Of a stretch of 32,863 nucleotides of DNA, positions 31,523 to 32,863 are shown one piece after another. Below the pieces are notes generated by a model. That model was not told the DNA's origin and ran no database searches. It saw only the letters and a program-made list of their open reading frames with translations. The stretch is from Faecalibacillus faecis. Its GTDB lineage: Bacteria; Bacillota_I; Bacilli_A; Erysipelotrichales; Coprobacillaceae. Location of the stretch: positions 1 through 32,863 of the forward strand of contig NZ_PYLP01000019.1 in assembly GCF_003024675.1 (NCBI RefSeq), written 5' to 3'. Each line of letters opens with the position of its first letter. Position 1 is the stretch's first letter. Made by a program: the position numbers and the translations under genes.

Positions 31523-32185
31523 ATGTATAAAATAACAGATTTATATGATTTAAATCATACTCAAGCAAGTTCATATTTGCAAAAATATGAATACCCTTGG
31601 GAAGCATTAAAAGGAATAAAAGACTTTATTATTGAATTAGGATCATCACTCGGTGATGATTATAATGAAATAAGTGAACATGTATGGGTTCATAAAGATG
31701 CTAAAGTTTTTGATAGTGCTTATCTAGGAGCACCATGTATTATAGGAGCAAGGACAGAAGTAAGACATTGTGCATTTATAAGAGGAAGTGCTTTAGTTGG
31801 AGAAGATTGCGTTATTGGTAATTCAGTAGAATTAAAGAATGTCATTATCTTTGATAGTGTTCAAGTTCCTCATTATAATTATGTAGGAGATTCTATCTTA
31901 GGTTATAAATCTCATATGGGAGCAGGATCTATTACAAGTAATGTTAAAAGTGATAAAACTTTAGTTGTTGTAAAAGATCGTTTTAATCATGAAAATATTG
32001 AAACAGGCTTAAAGAAAATGGGAGCGATGTTAGGAGACTATGTTGAAGTAGGATGTAACAGTGTATTAAATCCAGGAACTGTTATAGGAAGACATAGTAA
32101 TATTTATCCATTATCAAGAGTAAGAGGTGTTGTACCAGCACACTCTATCTTTAAGGATCTTGATAATATTGTCGAAAAGAAATAA
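31523..32185 (+). CDS. Left-handed beta-helix nucleotide-sugar acyltransferase-like protein
   Basis: A 220-residue protein. The first ~50 residues (YKITDLYDLNHTQASSYL, YPWEALKGI) form a short alpha-helical lead. From SEHVWVHKDAKVFDSAYLGAPCIIGA onward it is a hexapeptide-repeat beta-helix (VRHCAFIRGSALVGEDCVIGNSVELKNVIIF, GDSILGYKSHMGAGSITSNV, VEVGCNSVLNPGTVIG). The pattern matches the C-terminal acyltransferase half of GlmU-like or archaeal-type bifunctional sugar nucleotidylyltransferases but lacks the nucleotidyltransferase domain. It may act on the product of the neighbouring galU, or be an independent UDP-sugar acetyltransferase. The start is ATG 31523 behind AGGGG. It is the last gene before the terminator at 32194. 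Confidence 0.78.
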   Translation: MYKITDLYDLNHTQASSYLQKYEYPWEALKGIKDFIIELGSSLGDDYNEISEHVWVHKDAKVFDSAYLGAPCIIGARTEVRHCAFIRGSALVGEDCVIGNSVELKNVIIFDSVQVPHYNYVGDSILGYKSHMGAGSITSNVKSDKTLVVVKDRFNHENIETGLKKMGAMLGDYVEVGCNSVLNPGTVIGRHSNIYPLSRVRGVVPAHSIFKDLDNIVEKK

Positions 32186-32193
32186 TCTGTTAT

Positions 32194-32227
32194 GAAGAGT
32201 AGCACTTGCGTGTTACTCTTCTTTTTT
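32194..32227 (+). terminator. Strong intrinsic terminator at the end of the cluster
   Basis: A 12-bp stem (32194-32205 with 32210-32221, one G-T pair) around a TTGC loop is followed by six T (32222-32227). It lies nine bases after the stop of the beta-helix gene and is the first terminator after the one at 3085-3109. It therefore defines the end of a putative transcript of more than 29 kb. Confidence 0.88.
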
Positions 32228-32228
32228 A

Positions 32229-32237
32229 TGATATAAT
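32229..32237 (+). promoter_or_regulatory. Extended -10 promoter for the small membrane-protein gene
   Basis: A consensus TATAAT (32232-32237) is preceded by TG at 32229-32230, an extended -10. No good -35 is present because the upstream bases form the terminator stem; TTGCGT at 32207-32212 is the nearest and is 19 bases away. It lies ~32 bases before the ATG at 32269. Confidence 0.55.
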
Positions 32238-32268
32238 GAAAGCGGTTTAAATTATAGGCGGTGGTATT

Positions 32269-32580
32269 ATGATTTTTATAAGAAAATTAATAAGATGTAG
32301 TTTACTGATTGGATTTTGTTATATTTTTGTTTGTGTGTGTAAATCTTTATCATTATTAGAAATAATTAATAAAGATTGGATAACTTGGTTGGAAATAGAG
32401 AACATGCTGTTTATTTATTTGGGAATATTAGTAGTATTTTATATTTTTTTTATTTATACAAAAAGTGAGTTAACAGAAATACATATATTATTAAAAAAAC
32501 ATTTACTAATGATAAAATTTATACTGATTTGTTTAATGATTATTTCATTTTATAAAAGTTATAATGTAAGCGCCAAATAA
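32269..32580 (+). CDS. Small hypothetical membrane protein
   Basis: A 103-residue protein with three hydrophobic segments at about 8-25, 46-64 and 80-95, basic loops (KKHLLMIK) and no recognisable motif. AGGCGGTGG (32256-32264) is an acceptable ribosome site and the gene has its own extended -10 promoter, so it seems to be outside the polysaccharide operon. Terminators flank it on both sides. It could be a real small membrane protein or a remnant at the insertion-sequence junction. No function is proposed. Confidence 0.55.
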   Translation: MIFIRKLIRCSLLIGFCYIFVCVCKSLSLLEIINKDWITWLEIENMLFIYLGILVVFYIFFIYTKSELTEIHILLKKHLLMIKFILICLMIISFYKSYNVSAK

Positions 32581-32592
32581 AATAGTGTATTT

Positions 32593-32640
32593 AAAAAGGT
32601 CGATTGAATTGATACAATGATCAATTTAGTCGGCTTTTAT
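32593..32640. terminator. Convergent bidirectional terminator
   Basis: Bases 32599-32613 pair with 32620-32634 (15 bp including three G-T pairs) around a 6-base loop, with four T after the stem and five A before it. It therefore works on both strands and separates the small membrane-protein gene from the convergent transposase gene. The transposase stop codon (complement of 32626-32628) lies inside the stem. Confidence 0.7.
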
Positions 32641-32863
32641 TTCAAATTCTTCTTTTATCTCTTCACTCCATGGTAAGAACCAGTCCAGTCTTTCTGGATC
32701 TTCAACCAGATCTTGTTGAGGTAAATAATCCATGATGAATTCAATATAATCGTATGGATTAAGTTTATTGGATTTAGCTGTTTCAATCAGGCTGAATACT
32801 GCTGCACTTGCTTCAGCTCCTTTAGTAGAAGTTGAAAACAGCCAGTTCTTTCGGCCAACTGTA
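32626..32863 (-). CDS. IS66-family transposase, C-terminal part (runs off the window)
   Basis: Read leftward from the window edge, the minus strand encodes TVGRKNWLFSTSTKGAEASA followed by LIETAKSNKLNPYDYIEF, then LDWFLPWSEEIK and a TAA at 32626-32628. This is the conserved C-terminal region of IS66-type transposases: the GRKNWLF segment is the end of the DDE domain, and ETAK-N-LNP plus the LLPW-like motif is the IS66 C-terminal domain. About 78 residues are seen. The N-terminal part and the accessory IS66 proteins would lie outside. It marks the right boundary of the cluster. Confidence 0.88.
   Translation of the reverse strand, partial: TVGRKNWLFSTSTKGAEASAAVFSLIETAKSNKLNPYDYIEFIMDYLPQQDLVEDPERLDWFLPWSEEIKEEFEIKAD

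Noticed and set aside
1-32863. CRISPR arrays, tRNA or rRNA genes
   Set aside because: Scanning by eye showed no regularly spaced direct repeats, no tRNA-like cloverleaf with CCA-type ends and no rRNA-like GC-richer blocks.

Overview
This AT-rich window is almost entirely one surface-polysaccharide (capsule or exopolysaccharide) biosynthesis locus from a low-GC Gram-positive bacterium. Gene content, strong Shine-Dalgarno sites and tightly packed overlapping genes point to Bacillota. The style of the NusG paralog and of the IS1634-like and IS66-like transposases fits gut Erysipelotrichia or related Clostridia, but I cannot fix the genus from sequence alone. Every cluster gene is on the + strand. 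Partial minus-strand transposase genes lie at both ends: the N-terminus of an IS1634/IS4-type transposase at 1-188 and the C-terminus of an IS66-type transposase at 32626-32863.

Layout. (1) 189-602: no gene; transposase promoter and terminator, a perfect 17-bp terminator hairpin, and the main cluster promoter (TTGACA, 17 bp, extended -10 TAGATA). (2) 603-3109: a FlaA1/CapD/PglF-type UDP-GlcNAc 4,6-dehydratase, a long structured RNA hairpin, a LoaP-like NusG paralog and an intrinsic terminator just after it. This looks like a processive antitermination module for the following ~29 kb. (3) 3132-14664: a broken PglD/NeuD-type acetyltransferase, the initiating phosphoglycosyl transferase, a GalE-like epimerase, a GT4 and several GT2 transferases, a Wzy polymerase, a Wzx flippase, a GT14 enzyme, and UDP-galactopyranose mutase with a matching galactofuranosyltransferase-like GT2. 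(4) 14648-26487: a polytopic membrane protein, rfbF and rfbG (CDP-4-keto-6-deoxyglucose), a CBS-domain nucleotidyltransferase, a GT-C transferase with a GtrB-like polyprenyl-phosphate sugar synthase, a pyruvyltransferase-family protein, an SDR, a ThDP-dependent acetolactate-synthase-like enzyme and an alpha/beta hydrolase. (5) 26487-31505: a second flippase, neuD, neuC, neuB and galU. (6) 31523-32580: a left-handed beta-helix acyltransferase-like protein, a terminator, and a small membrane protein with its own promoter.

How it may work together. CapD and the initiating transferase would start a lipid-linked repeat unit on undecaprenyl phosphate. The GTs extend it with, among others, galactofuranose (glf product), a CDP-activated deoxysugar and a nonulosonic acid. 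Wzx exports it and Wzy polymerises it. The GtrB/GT-C pair probably adds a side-chain sugar outside the membrane.

The most interesting points are: rfbF/rfbG with a ThDP enzyme and an SDR but no RfbH, suggesting an unusual branched CDP-deoxysugar; the LoaP/hairpin/terminator arrangement; neuDCB without neuA; a galU whose only plausible start is a non-canonical ATC directly after, and in frame with, the neuB stop; and a pseudogene whose original end can still be traced to a TAATG overlap with the next gene. No kinase/chain-length regulator (Wzz/Wze type) and no CMP-nonulosonate synthetase is present in the window.
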